From Candidatus Nitrohelix vancouverensis (GTDB taxonomy: Bacteria > Nitrospinota > Nitrospinia > Nitrospinales > VA-1): 64,000 nucleotides of DNA. A model generated the notes under the pieces. That model was not told the DNA's origin and searched no databases. It saw only the letters and a program-made list of their open reading frames with translations. This document shows, in pieces, positions 11,218-20,234 of this stretch. The stretch lies in contig CP048620.1 of NCBI GenBank assembly GCA_015698305.1, forward strand, positions 124,001 through 188,000, written 5' to 3'. A program made the position numbers and the translations under genes. Within the stretch, counting starts at the first letter, position 1, and every line of letters starts with the position of its first letter.

Positions 11218-11712
11218 ATGACGCGACTATTGAAAACAGGCAAGGGCTGGATTGCGGCGGCGCTGATGGCGTGGTTTTGTTTCGCCCTGCCCTCGACAAC
11301 GACAGCGCATAGCATGCATCATGACGCAGGCCTGTTTTCCAACAAACATCAGGCGCATGCCAAAGATCATACGCATGCCAAAGATCTTACGCATGCCAAA
11401 CATCACGCCGAATCCAAAGGTCCCGACACTAAAGCGCATTGCGCCCTGCACAAACGCTTCAATCCGGGCGCGCTCTGCCCGCATCATATTTCCGGCAACA
11501 AGACCGTCGTCAGCCTGACGAACCAATGCGGCAACACTTCATCCAAACATCCACTGGCGCAATCCACCGCTCAGACCAAGGCTTTCCTGAAGGCTGATTC
11601 CTTAGAAAGCTCGCTATTGCAGTCCCAACCTTTCTTCAACCCGCTGAAGTTCGTTCCCTTAGCGCACAGAACGCAAGGGCCACCCGAACCGCCGCCAAAG
11701 CTCTCTATCTAA
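11218..11712 (+). CDS. Secreted His/Cys-rich small protein, CPH family copy 2
   Basis: A 164-residue exported protein (signal peptide about 1-30). A His-rich N-terminal part includes a short tandem repeat (HAKDHTHAKDLTHAKHHAE). The family core HC-x11-CPH-x14-C and the Pro-rich end GPPEPPPKLSI follow. It is paralogous to 7836-8276 and 44528-44956. The His-rich spacer differs between copies, while the Cys/His core and tail are kept. This suggests the core and tail are functional and the spacer is a variable metal sink. It is the last gene of the co-directional block. Confidence 0.75.
   Translation: MTRLLKTGKGWIAAALMAWFCFALPSTTTAHSMHHDAGLFSNKHQAHAKDHTHAKDLTHAKHHAESKGPDTKAHCALHKRFNPGALCPHHISGNKTVVSLTNQCGNTSSKHPLAQSTAQTKAFLKADSLESSLLQSQPFFNPLKFVPLAHRTQGPPEPPPKLSI
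11354..11406 (+). repeat. 18-bp tandem repeat inside CPH-family copy 2
   Basis: Three units starting CGCATGCCAAAGATC occur at 11354, 11372 and 11390 (period 18 bp; the third is altered to CGCATGCCAAACATC). They encode repeated H-A-K-(D/H)-x-T units. In-frame tandem repeats of this type can change copy number by slippage, varying the His-rich spacer length. Confidence 0.85.
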
Positions 11713-12078
11713 ATTCGAATATCGATCCTCCTGGGTTGAGGCGGGCGCATGGTCTTCGTACAAGGCGATCCGATCTGTCCTGGAAGCCGCTTCAGAAGTA
11801 ACGCCTCTGTTTTTTTCATGCTTGAAAACAGAATGCGCGACAACTGAAATTGAAGGCTCCCACTTCAACCCGCCCCATTTGCTTGCCCAGCGCCATTATC
11901 CGGGCAAGCCACGAGACCTCCAGGGTTGAGGAATCTGACGCAATCGAAGCAACGAGCGCCTACTCAATGTCTACGATCAAGCTTGCCAGTCGCTACTCCT
12001 TCTCCTTTTTCTGACGCCTAACAGAAAAAGGTTTTGCGGCCCATAGCGCGTCGATTCCTCAACCCACTTTCAAAATCA
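11713..12078. other. Non-coding interval with inverted repeats (366 bp)
   Basis: No convincing gene. It contains three stem-forming elements. GCTTGCCC/GGGCAAGC lies at 11881-11909. CCTTTTTCTG/CAGAAAAAGG lies at 12004-12031. A longer-range 13-bp pair consists of GGGTTGAGGAATC at 11923-11935 and its complement GATTCCTCAACCC at 12053-12065. A further GGGTTGAGG occurs at 11733. It lies between the end of a + operon and the end of a - operon, so some hairpins may be terminators. Confidence 0.5.
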
Positions 12079-12878
12079 TCATTCCGATGAAACCGCCTCA
12101 AGGATCGCATTCGATGAAATGGCCTCCGCCCGCCCGGCGCGCACGCAATGGATCAGAAATTCTTTGTTGCCCTTTTGTCCCGTGATCGGCGAACGGGTCA
12201 GCCCGCAAATCACCCAACCGTTTTTCTCGACAAAGGCCTGCAACACCTCCAGAACTTTTTTATGTTTGCCCGTATCTTTGATAATACCTTGATGCTCCAC
12301 CTCATCTTTGCCGACTTCGAACTGCGGTTTGACCAGCGCAAGGATATCGCCCTCAGGATCAAGCGTTCTCCAGACGGCAGGCAAAATCAGTTGAAGAGAA
12401 ATGAAGGAAACGTCGATCACCGCCAAGTCGGCGGGCTCTCCGATCTGTTCGACCGTCAACGCGCGCGCATTGGTGCGATCCAGCATCTGGACGCGCGGAT
12501 CGGATTGCAACTTCCAGGCGAGTTGACCATAGCCCACGTCGACGGCGCAGACGCGCCGCGCTCCGCGTTGCAACAGGCAATCAGTGAAGCCGCCTGTCGA
12601 CGCTCCGATATCTACGGCAAATTTATTTTGAGGGGATACGTTGAATTGATCGAGGGCTTTTTCGAGTTTGAGACCGCCGCGACCCACATAAGGGTGAAGC
12701 GCTTCGATCACCTCAACGAGGGCGTCTTCGGAAACGTTGCGTCCGGGCTTGTCGGCGACCTGCCCTTCACAACGGACTTTTCCGGCAAGAATCAGGCGTT
12801 GCGCCTGTTCCCGGGAATCGCAGAGTTTTTTTTTACCAGCAGTTGATCCAGGCGGAGCTTGCCGGGCTTATTCGACAT
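12079..12878 (-). CDS. tlyA: TlyA-type rRNA 2'-O-methyltransferase, apparent frameshift
   Basis: The TlyA family has an N-terminal S4 RNA-binding domain and an FtsJ/RrmJ-like methyltransferase domain modifying 16S/23S rRNA. The methyltransferase part (12079-12711) is intact: VGRGGLKLEKAL, VDIGASTGGFTDCLL, AVDVGYGQL, VIDVSFISL, LVKPQFEVG. The S4 part (KLRLDQLLV..., then SREQAQRLILAGKVRCEGQ) is encoded upstream but in another frame. The break lies at a run of nine A on the coding strand (12826-12834); ten would restore 266 residues. ATG 12878 overlaps the xseB stop. It may be a sequencing indel, a true mutation or slippage-tolerant; one continuous gene is most likely. Confidence 0.8.
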
Positions 12879-13107
12879 CGTTCGGCTCGCTGGGGAACAG
12901 TTCGGTTGCCAGGTCGCCCTGATTGTTCTGGGTCAACTTTTCTATCTTCGATTCCGCCTCGGAGAGTTTCTTGGAACACAGGCGCGACATCTTGATGCCC
13001 TCTTCAAAAATCTCCAGGGACTTGTCGATATCCAGCTCTCCCTTTTCAAGATCTTCGACGATCTGTTCCAGGCGTTGCATCGCTTTTTCAAATTTGATCT
13101 CCGACAT
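12868..13107 (-). CDS. xseB: Exodeoxyribonuclease VII small subunit
   Basis: A 79-residue helical protein with the family pattern FEKAMQRLEQIVEDLEKGEL and SLEIFEEGIKMSRLC. XseB subunits assemble with XseA into the nuclease that degrades single-stranded DNA. ATG 13107 is preceded by GAGGAG. The stop overlaps the tlyA start by 11 bp. xseA lies about 1 kb upstream on the same strand, separated by two membrane-protein genes. Confidence 0.92.
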   Translation of the reverse strand: MSEIKFEKAMQRLEQIVEDLEKGELDIDKSLEIFEEGIKMSRLCSKKLSEAESKIEKLTQNNQGDLATELFPSEPNDVE

Positions 13108-13143
13108 AAACCGCTCCTCAATGGATGGATAGAATATAGGATC

Positions 13144-13641
13144 TTACTTTTTTACTGCGTCGTTTTGAACAACGATCTTCTTCTGTCTAGCCAGCACGGC
13201 GCCGGTGACCCAGGCCAGGGTCATCGTGCTTGCCGCAACCAGCGGCCACTCCGTCGATTGTATCAGGGGAATCTTGATCGGTTCCCAATAAAGCGGCCAC
13301 AGCATGAAATACAATCCCGGCCCCAAATGATGCTGAAACACATCGAATACTTGATGCAGAACCCAGCCCGCCGTGATCGCCCAGAAAACAAGATAGCGTT
13401 GCTCGCGCACGAACAGACAACTGATAAACAGAGCCTGAAAAAAACAGGCCGCAGGCGTATGAAAATATTGCGCGATCATCGTCGCGGCAGGAAACAACTT
13501 CATGACGCCGCGAGAAATGATGTCCGGTAAAAAAACGCCCAGCATCGCCATCGCAAAAAATGATCGAGAAAACACTCGACTCTTCACAAAACAATTTTTG
13601 ACGACATAAAGCGACGCCGCGTGGCTTATCAAGTCAGGCAT
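13144..13641 (-). CDS. Multi-pass membrane protein, possibly YdjM/DUF457-like
   Basis: A 165-residue protein with four or five hydrophobic segments. It has His/Asp residues placed as in membrane-bound metal-dependent hydrolase-like proteins (LPDIISRG, YFHTPAACFFQALF, VLHQVFDVFQHH), but the classical DxDH motif is not complete. The assignment is tentative. ATG 13641 sits directly after the previous gene's TGA (TGACATG), which argues for translational coupling. Confidence 0.55.
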   Translation of the reverse strand: MPDLISHAASLYVVKNCFVKSRVFSRSFFAMAMLGVFLPDIISRGVMKLFPAATMIAQYFHTPAACFFQALFISCLFVREQRYLVFWAITAGWVLHQVFDVFQHHLGPGLYFMLWPLYWEPIKIPLIQSTEWPLVAASTMTLAWVTGAVLARQKKIVVQNDAVKK

Positions 13642-13642
13642 G

Positions 13643-14101
13643 TCACTCAAACTCTTCCAGGCGACAGCCTTTAGGCCCCAGCCTCAGCGAACGAACAAGA
13701 ATACCAAATAAAAAAGCCAACGCCAGACCCGAAAGCCCAAATTTCCATCGCATCAACGAGTGTTCTTCAAAGGCTTCCACTTGAAACAAACGCTCGCTGT
13801 CCAGACTTCCCTTGAGAATCACAAACGGTTTCTCTTCCAGTCTGGGAAACGGATTCTTGAAACGAGCGACGCCGCCGCTCAAATCGAACACCTGCGCGTA
13901 ACCTGAGTTTCCAAGGGGGCGCATCGCCCCGGTGATGAACGCGCTCTCGCCGTTCGGGGCGAGATTCGCCAGCAGTTCGCTCGCCAACCGATCCCGGGCC
14001 ACGCTCGCATCAAACGCCATCATTCCAAGAAACAATAAAAATAAAGATACTAGCCCAACCCAGAAAGGCTGATCTTCCAACCAGCCGCGCATGCGCTTCA
14101 T
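13643..14101 (-). CDS. Small membrane protein of unknown function
   Basis: A 152-residue protein with a transmembrane helix near the N-terminus (FWVGLVSLFLLFLGMMAF) and another near the C-terminus (WKFGLSGLALAFLFGILV). Between them is a soluble ~80-residue domain rich in beta strands. Membrane-embedded OB-fold-like domains have this layout, but this is not proven. ATG 14101 was chosen; a TTG at 14146 inside the xseA end gives 15 extra hydrophilic residues and has poor SD spacing. It is co-transcribed with xseA and the next membrane protein. Confidence 0.55.
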   Translation of the reverse strand: MKRMRGWLEDQPFWVGLVSLFLLFLGMMAFDASVARDRLASELLANLAPNGESAFITGAMRPLGNSGYAQVFDLSGGVARFKNPFPRLEEKPFVILKGSLDSERLFQVEAFEEHSLMRWKFGLSGLALAFLFGILVRSLRLGPKGCRLEEFE

Positions 14102-14132
14102 CGAACTGCCCGCCGGATAATGAGAAGGCTCT

Positions 14133-15533
14133 TCATTTCTCTTCAACCTTGCATTTCAATTGCCCCTGCGCCAGACGAATTTCCACCGAGTCCCCCGCTT
14201 GCACCTTCTCGCTGTCCTTCAAAGCCTTGCCCTCATGCGAACAAATGCTATAGCCCCGATCCAGCACCGCCAGCGGACTCAGCGAATTCAACCGACGCGC
14301 CAATCCTTCGAAACGTTCCTGACGTCTCTCAAGCAATACCGGCATGCGCGTTTCGAGTCGTCGCGCGCTGTTGCGCAAACGCTCCTGCCCCGTCTGCGTC
14401 AACAGAGAAGCGCATCGCGTCAATTGACGGCGGCGCGAATCCAGACGTTCCTGCATGCGTTCGATCATTTTCAAAGGCGAACCGAGAAGCAGACGCCGCG
14501 CGGCGTTTTCCAGACGTTTGCGTTGAAACAAGGCCCATTGATCCAGGCCGCGCATCAGGCGCCGGTCCAGATCGTCGAGCTTCTGCGCCTTGAACGCAAA
14601 AATTTCCTGCGGATTGCGAAATCGCCGACGCTGGGATAGTTGCAACAAGCGGACGTTTCGCTCTTCCAATTGACGACGCATGACGTTGATCAATTGATTC
14701 GTTTCCGAACGCAACAGCGCGACCATTTCCGACAATTCAGGAACCACCAGTTCCGCCGCCGCAGAGGGCGTGGGCGCTCGCAGGTCGGCGACAAAATCGG
14801 CGATGGTGAAATCCACCTCGTGGCCAACCGCCGAGACCACCGGCAGTTTCGAATTAAAAATAGCGCGCGCCAACACCTCTTCATTAAAGGCCCATAAATC
14901 TTCCAGCGAACCGCCGCCGCGACCGACTATGATCACGTCCACATCGGGGACCTGATTCAAGGCCTGAATGCCGCGCGCCACTTCCTCCGCCGCGCCTTCG
15001 CCCTGCACCTTGGCGGGATACAAAAGAACGGATGTTTTGGGATTGCGCCTGCGAATGACGTTGAGCATGTCGCGGATCGCCGCGCCGGTGGGCGAGGTGA
15101 CAATGCCCACCTTCCATGGAAATTCCGGCAGGGGTCTTTTTCGCGCTTCGTCGAACAGACCTTCCTCTGACAACTTTTTCTTCAACTGATCGAAAGCCTT
15201 CTGCAAGGCGCCCAGGCCGTGCGGCTCGACCCTCTCGACGATGACCTGGTACTCGCCGCGCGCCTCGTAAACCGTGGCGCGACCGAACAGGACCACATGG
15301 TCGCCGTCCTCCGGGCGGTACTTCATGCCTGAGCGATAGCCTTTGAACAAAACGCATCGCACCTGCGCGGCGTTGTCCTTCAGAACAAAATAGGAATGAC
15401 CTGAGGAGGGCGTGCGTAAATTGGAAATCTCGCCTTCGATCCAGACCGAATCAAAGGCCGCTTCCAAAATCGCCTTGGCGTCGCGAGTGAATTCGCGAAC
15501 CGTGAATATTTTTGGTTCTTCCAGGGTTGGCAT
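14133..15533 (-). CDS. xseA: Exodeoxyribonuclease VII large subunit
   Basis: A 466-residue catalytic subunit. The N-terminal OB-fold domain (VWIEGEISNLRTPSSGHSYF, LFKGYRSG) is followed by the catalytic domain with VGIVTSPTGAAIRDML, DVIIVGRGGGSLEDLW and VSAVGHEVDFTIADFVAD. A long coiled coil and the GYSIC C-terminal element come last. It degrades single-stranded DNA with XseB. ATG 15533. The region just upstream holds degenerate copies of the folD end. Confidence 0.95.
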   Translation of the reverse strand: MPTLEEPKIFTVREFTRDAKAILEAAFDSVWIEGEISNLRTPSSGHSYFVLKDNAAQVRCVLFKGYRSGMKYRPEDGDHVVLFGRATVYEARGEYQVIVERVEPHGLGALQKAFDQLKKKLSEEGLFDEARKRPLPEFPWKVGIVTSPTGAAIRDMLNVIRRRNPKTSVLLYPAKVQGEGAAEEVARGIQALNQVPDVDVIIVGRGGGSLEDLWAFNEEVLARAIFNSKLPVVSAVGHEVDFTIADFVADLRAPTPSAAAELVVPELSEMVALLRSETNQLINVMRRQLEERNVRLLQLSQRRRFRNPQEIFAFKAQKLDDLDRRLMRGLDQWALFQRKRLENAARRLLLGSPLKMIERMQERLDSRRRQLTRCASLLTQTGQERLRNSARRLETRMPVLLERRQERFEGLARRLNSLSPLAVLDRGYSICSHEGKALKDSEKVQAGDSVEIRLAQGQLKCKVEEK

Positions 15534-15553
15534 GGGGAATCCTGGGCGATCCC

Positions 15554-15780
15554 GCTTATAAACCGTTTTAGCCAGGGAACGCCGTGTTGTTCATCAGAAG
15601 AGGGCCCATCATTGAACCCAAGCCAATCGGCTTTATAAACCATATTGGCTACGGAACGCCTTGAGCGTGTTTTTCAACCACAGAACGGCTCCATCGACTC
15701 CACACGATCCGGTTTTATAAACCGTTTTGGCTACGGAACGCCTTGAGCGTGTTTTTCATCAGAAGCGCGATCGTCATTGG
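15554..15780. repeat. Three degenerate tandem copies of the folD 3' end
   Basis: The last ~60 bp of folD, plus its stop, is repeated twice more downstream of the gene. The shared TATAAACC starts at 15557, 15634 and 15716 (spacings 77 and 82 bp). Each is followed by variants of GGCTACGGAACGCCTTGAGC and then GTTTTTCA. The middle copy still encodes [13 protein letters not shown]-stop, against [13 protein letters not shown]-stop in folD. The leftmost copy is more decayed (deletion and an early stop). This points to tandem duplication followed by drift. Confidence 0.88.
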
Positions 15781-16563
15781 CCCCACGCCGCCCGGTACGG
15801 GCGTGATGAAAGCCGCTTTTTCAGCGACCTCGTCAAAAGCCACGTCGCCGACCAGTTTTCCGTCCACACGGTTGATGCCGACGTCAATCACCGTCGCGCC
15901 TTCTTTCACCATATCGGCGGTCACAAAATTGGCCTTGCCTATCGCCGCGACGAGGATGTCTGCCGACGCGGACACTTCCTTGATGTTTTGCGTGCGCGAA
16001 TGACAGATCGTGACGGTGGCGTTGCGTTGTAACAACAAGATGGCGGCGGGCTTGCCGACAATATTACTGCGCCCGAGAACGACAGCGTTCTTGCCTTCGA
16101 CGGGGATCTTATAATAGTCCAGCAGTTCCATGATGCCAGCGGGCGTGCAGGGAGCCAGATCGGAAATGCCGGTGACCAGCGCGCCCACGTTGCGCGGATG
16201 AAAACCGTCCACGTCCTTCGCGGGATCAATCGCCTCCAACACCTTTTGCGAATCGACGCCGTCCGGCAAAGGCAATTGCACGAGAATGCCGTTGACCTTT
16301 GGGTCTTCGTTCAGTTGCTTGACGAGAGCCAGCAAGTCCGCTTCCGTCGTTTCTTCAGGAAGGTCGTGCGACAACGAAACAAATCCGGCCCGCTCGCAGG
16401 CTTTTTTCTTGTTGCGAACATACACGGCGGAGGCCGGGTCGTTTCCGACCAAAACCACGGCCAGTCCGGGGGATTTTCCAGCTTGCTTGTTCAGCGCTTC
16501 GACTTCGACGCGCACGCCTTCAATGATTTCCGTAGAAACTTTTTTTCCATCGATCAAATTCAT
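15715..16563 (-). CDS. folD: Methylenetetrahydrofolate dehydrogenase/cyclohydrolase FolD
   Basis: A 282-residue bifunctional enzyme of one-carbon metabolism, interconverting methylene-, methenyl- and formyl-tetrahydrofolate. Diagnostic elements are [20 protein letters not shown] (with the catalytic Lys), [35 protein letters not shown] and [19 protein letters not shown]. The length is typical (280-300). ATG 16563. Its 3' end is the source of the tandem repeats at 15554-15711. Confidence 0.97.
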   Translation of the reverse strand: MNLIDGKKVSTEIIEGVRVEVEALNKQAGKSPGLAVVLVGNDPASAVYVRNKKKACERAGFVSLSHDLPEETTEADLLALVKQLNEDPKVNGILVQLPLPDGVDSQKVLEAIDPAKDVDGFHPRNVGALVTGISDLAPCTPAGIMELLDYYKIPVEGKNAVVLGRSNIVGKPAAILLLQRNATVTICHSRTQNIKEVSASADILVAAIGKANFVTADMVKEGATVIDVGINRVDGKLVGDVAFDEVAEKAAFITPVPGGVGPMTIALLMKNTLKAFRSQNGL

Positions 16564-16643
16564 AGGGCTACGTTATTGAGGATTACGGGGTTTGTCAATT
16601 AATTTGCGACGCGCAGAGGGCGCGACGGGAACTGCAAGCGCGA

Positions 16644-18143
16644 TTATAATTTATCTTCGCGGATATTCAATTCCTTTATCAGGCGGGAAAGGTAAGAACG
16701 TTGAATATCAAGGATATTGGCGGCCTTGGTGCGGTTGCCCTGCGTGGTCTTCAAAGTGTTTTTGATGAAGGTGCGGCGGAATGCGTCGTTGGCGTCCTTG
16801 AGCGTGGAACCCACATTGATTTCAACCGGCGCCTGCGCGCCTTCCAGCGGGAACAAATCATTGGTCAATTCGTCGCCGTCGCTCAACACAATAGCTCTTT
16901 CAACAGCGTTTTCCAATTCGCGGATATTGCCCGGCCAGGAATAACCCATCAAATGCGAAATCAGGCGCTTGTCGAATTTCTTCGGGGGCGTCCCTTCAGG
17001 GCTGTACTTTTTCACAAAATAGGAAACCAGATCCGAAATGTCTTCCTTGCGCTCGCGCATGGAGGGAAGTTTCATATTGATCACGTTGATGCGGTAAAAC
17101 AGATCCTGACGAAACTCTCCAGACTGCGTCATTTTCTCAAGGTCGCGATTGGTCGCGGTGACGACGCGCACATCCACCTTGATCGTCTCCGTGCCGCCGA
17201 GCCGCATGAAGGATTCCTCCTGCAGTACACGGAGCAGTTTCACCTGCATGTCCAGCGGCATCTCGCCGACTTCGTCCAGAAACAGGGTGCCGTGATCCGC
17301 CGCTTCAAACAAGCCGATCTTGCGGCTGTCCGCGCCGGTGAAGGCGCCTTTCTCATGACCGAATAATTCGCGCTCCAGTATGGACGCGGGCAAGGCCCCG
17401 CAACTGACGGAAACAAACGGCCTGTTCTGCCGCGGACTGTGGTCGTGAATGAGATGCGCAAACAATTCTTTGCCGGTTCCGCTTTCTCCCGTAATCAAAA
17501 CCGCCGCTTTGGAAGGCGCCACTTTCTCCGCAAGACGAATGCATTGCTGTACCGCATCGCTCTCGCCGACAATCAGATAGCGTCGCATGTAATTTTCGCG
17601 CAGGCGATCAAACTCAGCGCCCAACGCCATTCGATTCTTAGAAATTTGAAAGAACTTGGCCATCAAGGCGGTGAAACGCTCTAAAACCTCGACCTCCAAA
17701 TCAGAAAACGGCGTGTCGTCGCGCTTGTCCAAAAACTGCACCACGCCCACTACCGTGTCTTCAACGATGATTGGAAAACAGGCGATGGAATTGACCTTGA
17801 GTTTGACGATGTCGCTGACCTTGCGATACCAGCGCGGATCGTTCTGCACGTCGTTGGATATGATCGGCTTGCCAGACTCTGCCACCAGTCCGCTGATACC
17901 CGTCTTCAACGGAATCTCAAAACCCGCCAGTTTCCCCTTGTTCTTGCCGGTCGCCTGATAAAACTGCAACTTCTGGTCGTCGTCGCTGATGAGGAGCAAG
18001 GACGTGTTGCGGGCGCCCACAATCTCGCTCGCCGTGTCGATCACCATGCCCAGCAGTTCGTCCACCTCGACGGAAGTCGTGCTGAATAAAGACGAAATTT
18101 TTCGAATGGCCTGTATATTTGCGTAACTGTCTATATGTCTCAT
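16644..18143 (-). CDS. Sigma-54-dependent transcriptional activator (GAF-AAA+-Fis)
   Basis: A 499-residue enhancer-binding protein. Residues about 20-190 form a GAF sensor domain (VIDTASEIVGARNTSLLL...). The AAA+ domain has Walker A GESGTGKE, the sigma-54-contacting GAFTGA loop, Walker B GTLFLDEVGEMP and the arginine-finger region FRQDLFYRINV. The C-terminus is a Fis-type helix-turn-helix. There is no receiver domain, so a small ligand or partner probably signals through GAF, as in NifA/FhlA types. ATG 18143 begins MRHIDSYAN; a longer start at 18248 adds unlikely sequence. It could drive the sigma-54-like promoters at 30.6 and 60.4 kb (inference only). Confidence 0.93.
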   Translation of the reverse strand: MRHIDSYANIQAIRKISSLFSTTSVEVDELLGMVIDTASEIVGARNTSLLLISDDDQKLQFYQATGKNKGKLAGFEIPLKTGISGLVAESGKPIISNDVQNDPRWYRKVSDIVKLKVNSIACFPIIVEDTVVGVVQFLDKRDDTPFSDLEVEVLERFTALMAKFFQISKNRMALGAEFDRLRENYMRRYLIVGESDAVQQCIRLAEKVAPSKAAVLITGESGTGKELFAHLIHDHSPRQNRPFVSVSCGALPASILERELFGHEKGAFTGADSRKIGLFEAADHGTLFLDEVGEMPLDMQVKLLRVLQEESFMRLGGTETIKVDVRVVTATNRDLEKMTQSGEFRQDLFYRINVINMKLPSMRERKEDISDLVSYFVKKYSPEGTPPKKFDKRLISHLMGYSWPGNIRELENAVERAIVLSDGDELTNDLFPLEGAQAPVEINVGSTLKDANDAFRRTFIKNTLKTTQGNRTKAANILDIQRSYLSRLIKELNIREDKL

Positions 18144-18359
18144 TAAATAAAAACCAATCCGTCGACAAAGTGGACTATTATTTACATTATTATTACTACT
18201 GTATACACCTTTGCTATATTTCAAGTCAAGTTTTAAAAAATTCACCACCCAATAACTTCATTGAAATTTAAGGTTTTTCCTGAAGTTATGTACAATGGGG
18301 CCGTAAAATAGCTCAGTCCTTTTCTTTGGTGTCCTGATCGATTCAATCAAGGGTTTGCG

Positions 18360-20234
18360 ATGAACCAGCCTTCTTTACAGACCAATCTGATACGCTCTGG
18401 AGTCATTGCAAGTCTCTGTATTATCGTCTATTTCAATTCCCTGATGGGACCGTTTCAATACGACGACAAGGAGGCGCTTTCGCGGAGCTGGGTCGCCAGC
18501 ATCTCGGCGTTTTCAAATGAAGTGAGCTGGCTGGAAGTCGCCAACCGCCCGGCGTTGATTTTTTCTTTCGCCCTGAACAAGGAACTGGGCGGCAATCAGA
18601 CCCTGGGCTTTCATCTCGTCAACTTATTTTTACACTGCGCCATCGCGATTCTGACACTGTCTCTTTTATTACGCATTCGGCGTTTGCGCGCTTTGGCTGG
18701 CTTTGCAATGCATCCGGCGATCCCTTTCGGAGCGGCGCTCCTGTTCGCGGTTCATCCTTTGCACAGCGATTCGGTCTCCTATATCTCCTCGCGCTCCACC
18801 CTGCTCGCGACCTTTTTCTATTTGCTCAGCTTGCTTGCATTTTTCCGATTATTTTCAACGGAGCGCGCTGGCCGGAGTCGACCGATCATTGCGCTCTGCG
18901 GACTCTTGATATTCGCGTATCTCGCCGTCGCATCCAAACTCATCGCCGCGACGCTCCCGATCGCCTGTTTTTTTCTCTTTGTATTCATTATAGGGCCGCG
19001 CTGGCGCCCGCGACTGGCCGCACAATTGTCTCAGCCCAAATGCATCGCCGCCTATATTGCGCTGGCTCTTGGCGCGCTGGCTTTCGCCCTCTTCGTTCCT
19101 GAATCGATCTACGCGCCGCGCGATCAGGGATCGCAGTTTTTTTCGCGCGCGGACTATTTATGGATGCAGATTGAAATCATCGCCCTGTTTTATGCAAAGC
19201 TTGTTTTTCTACCCTTCAATCTGAACGTGGACATCGGCTACCCGCTGGCGGCGAGTCTGCCCAATTGGAATTCTCTGATCGCGCTCTCCGTTCTTCTGAG
19301 CCTCGCCTGGTTTGCCTGGCAACGGAAAGATTTCTGGATCGGCGCCGGGCTGATCTGGTTTGTAACGGCGCTGGCGCCGACGTCGAGCGTGATCCCCCTG
19401 AGCGATCTCGCCGTGGAACATCGGACCTATCTGCCGATGACGCTGGGATTCACCATGGTCGTCGTCTCCCTGCTGAACGGCGGCGGCCGCCGCGCCTTCG
19501 TCTTCCTGCTCCCGGTCGCGCTGATCTTCAGCCTGTTGACGGCGGAGCGCAACCGCGCCTGGACGAGCGAGGAGGCGCTGTGGAAAGACGCCGCATTGAA
19601 AACGCCGCATTCGCCGCGCACGCACAACAATCTGGGCCGCGTCTATTACGATCAGGGCGACGCGAGAAAAGCGCAGGAACATTTCCTTCAGGCGATTCAG
19701 AATATTGAGCTGAGCAATCGCCAGCGCGGATTCGATATCGCCGAGCCGCATTACAATATCGCCAGCCTCTATCTGGATCTCAATCAGTTGAACGATTCTC
19801 AGAAGGAATACGAAATCACTCTTTCCATTCAGCCGGAAAATTTCAAGGCGCATCTGGGTCTGGGTTCGGTTTACAATCGCAAAGGAGATTTAACGAAAGC
19901 GCTGGAACAATTTGATCGCGCCCTGGAATTGCGACAAGCGCAGGCTCCGGGACGGGACTATCCGCTGGCCCGCATCAACCGCGGCGAAGTGTTTGGCAAG
20001 ACCGGACGTTTCGAAGAAGCCGTCAGGGAATTTGAAATCGCCATCGAGTTCGATCCTTCGTCTCATGTCGCGCATCACAATCTCGGCGTCGCCAACATGG
20101 CGCTGACTCGTTTCGAGAAGGCGGAACGCGCCTTCCTCGAAGCTCTGCGCCTGAAACCCGGCTTCGCGCCCTCCAGCGCGGGACTGAAGGACGCGCGCCT
20201 GCAATCGCAACGAAAGAACGCAACGCATCCATGA
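18360..20234 (+). CDS. TMTC-like polytopic membrane protein with TPR domain, copy 1
   Basis: A 624-residue protein. About nine to eleven transmembrane helices fill residues 10-420, followed by four or five TPR units (HNNLGRVYYDQGDARKA, HYNIASLYLDLNQL, HLGLGSVYNRKGDL, HHNLGVANMALTRF). The first loop carries the Asp pair QYDDKEA, and a conserved block HPLHSDSVSYISSRSTLLA follows. Both are hallmarks of GT-C/TMTC-type proteins, which transfer sugars from polyprenyl donors to extracytoplasmic acceptors. The real substrate is unknown. It is the first of three co-oriented paralogues; the next starts within its stop codon (ATGA). Confidence 0.8.
   Translation: MNQPSLQTNLIRSGVIASLCIIVYFNSLMGPFQYDDKEALSRSWVASISAFSNEVSWLEVANRPALIFSFALNKELGGNQTLGFHLVNLFLHCAIAILTLSLLLRIRRLRALAGFAMHPAIPFGAALLFAVHPLHSDSVSYISSRSTLLATFFYLLSLLAFFRLFSTERAGRSRPIIALCGLLIFAYLAVASKLIAATLPIACFFLFVFIIGPRWRPRLAAQLSQPKCIAAYIALALGALAFALFVPESIYAPRDQGSQFFSRADYLWMQIEIIALFYAKLVFLPFNLNVDIGYPLAASLPNWNSLIALSVLLSLAWFAWQRKDFWIGAGLIWFVTALAPTSSVIPLSDLAVEHRTYLPMTLGFTMVVVSLLNGGGRRAFVFLLPVALIFSLLTAERNRAWTSEEALWKDAALKTPHSPRTHNNLGRVYYDQGDARKAQEHFLQAIQNIELSNRQRGFDIAEPHYNIASLYLDLNQLNDSQKEYEITLSIQPENFKAHLGLGSVYNRKGDLTKALEQFDRALELRQAQAPGRDYPLARINRGEVFGKTGRFEEAVREFEIAIEFDPSSHVAHHNLGVANMALTRFEKAERAFLEALRLKPGFAPSSAGLKDARLQSQRKNATHP

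Noticed and set aside
11351-11410. CRISPR-like short repeats
   Set aside because: The 18-bp units are in-frame coding repeats without spacers, and no cas genes are present.
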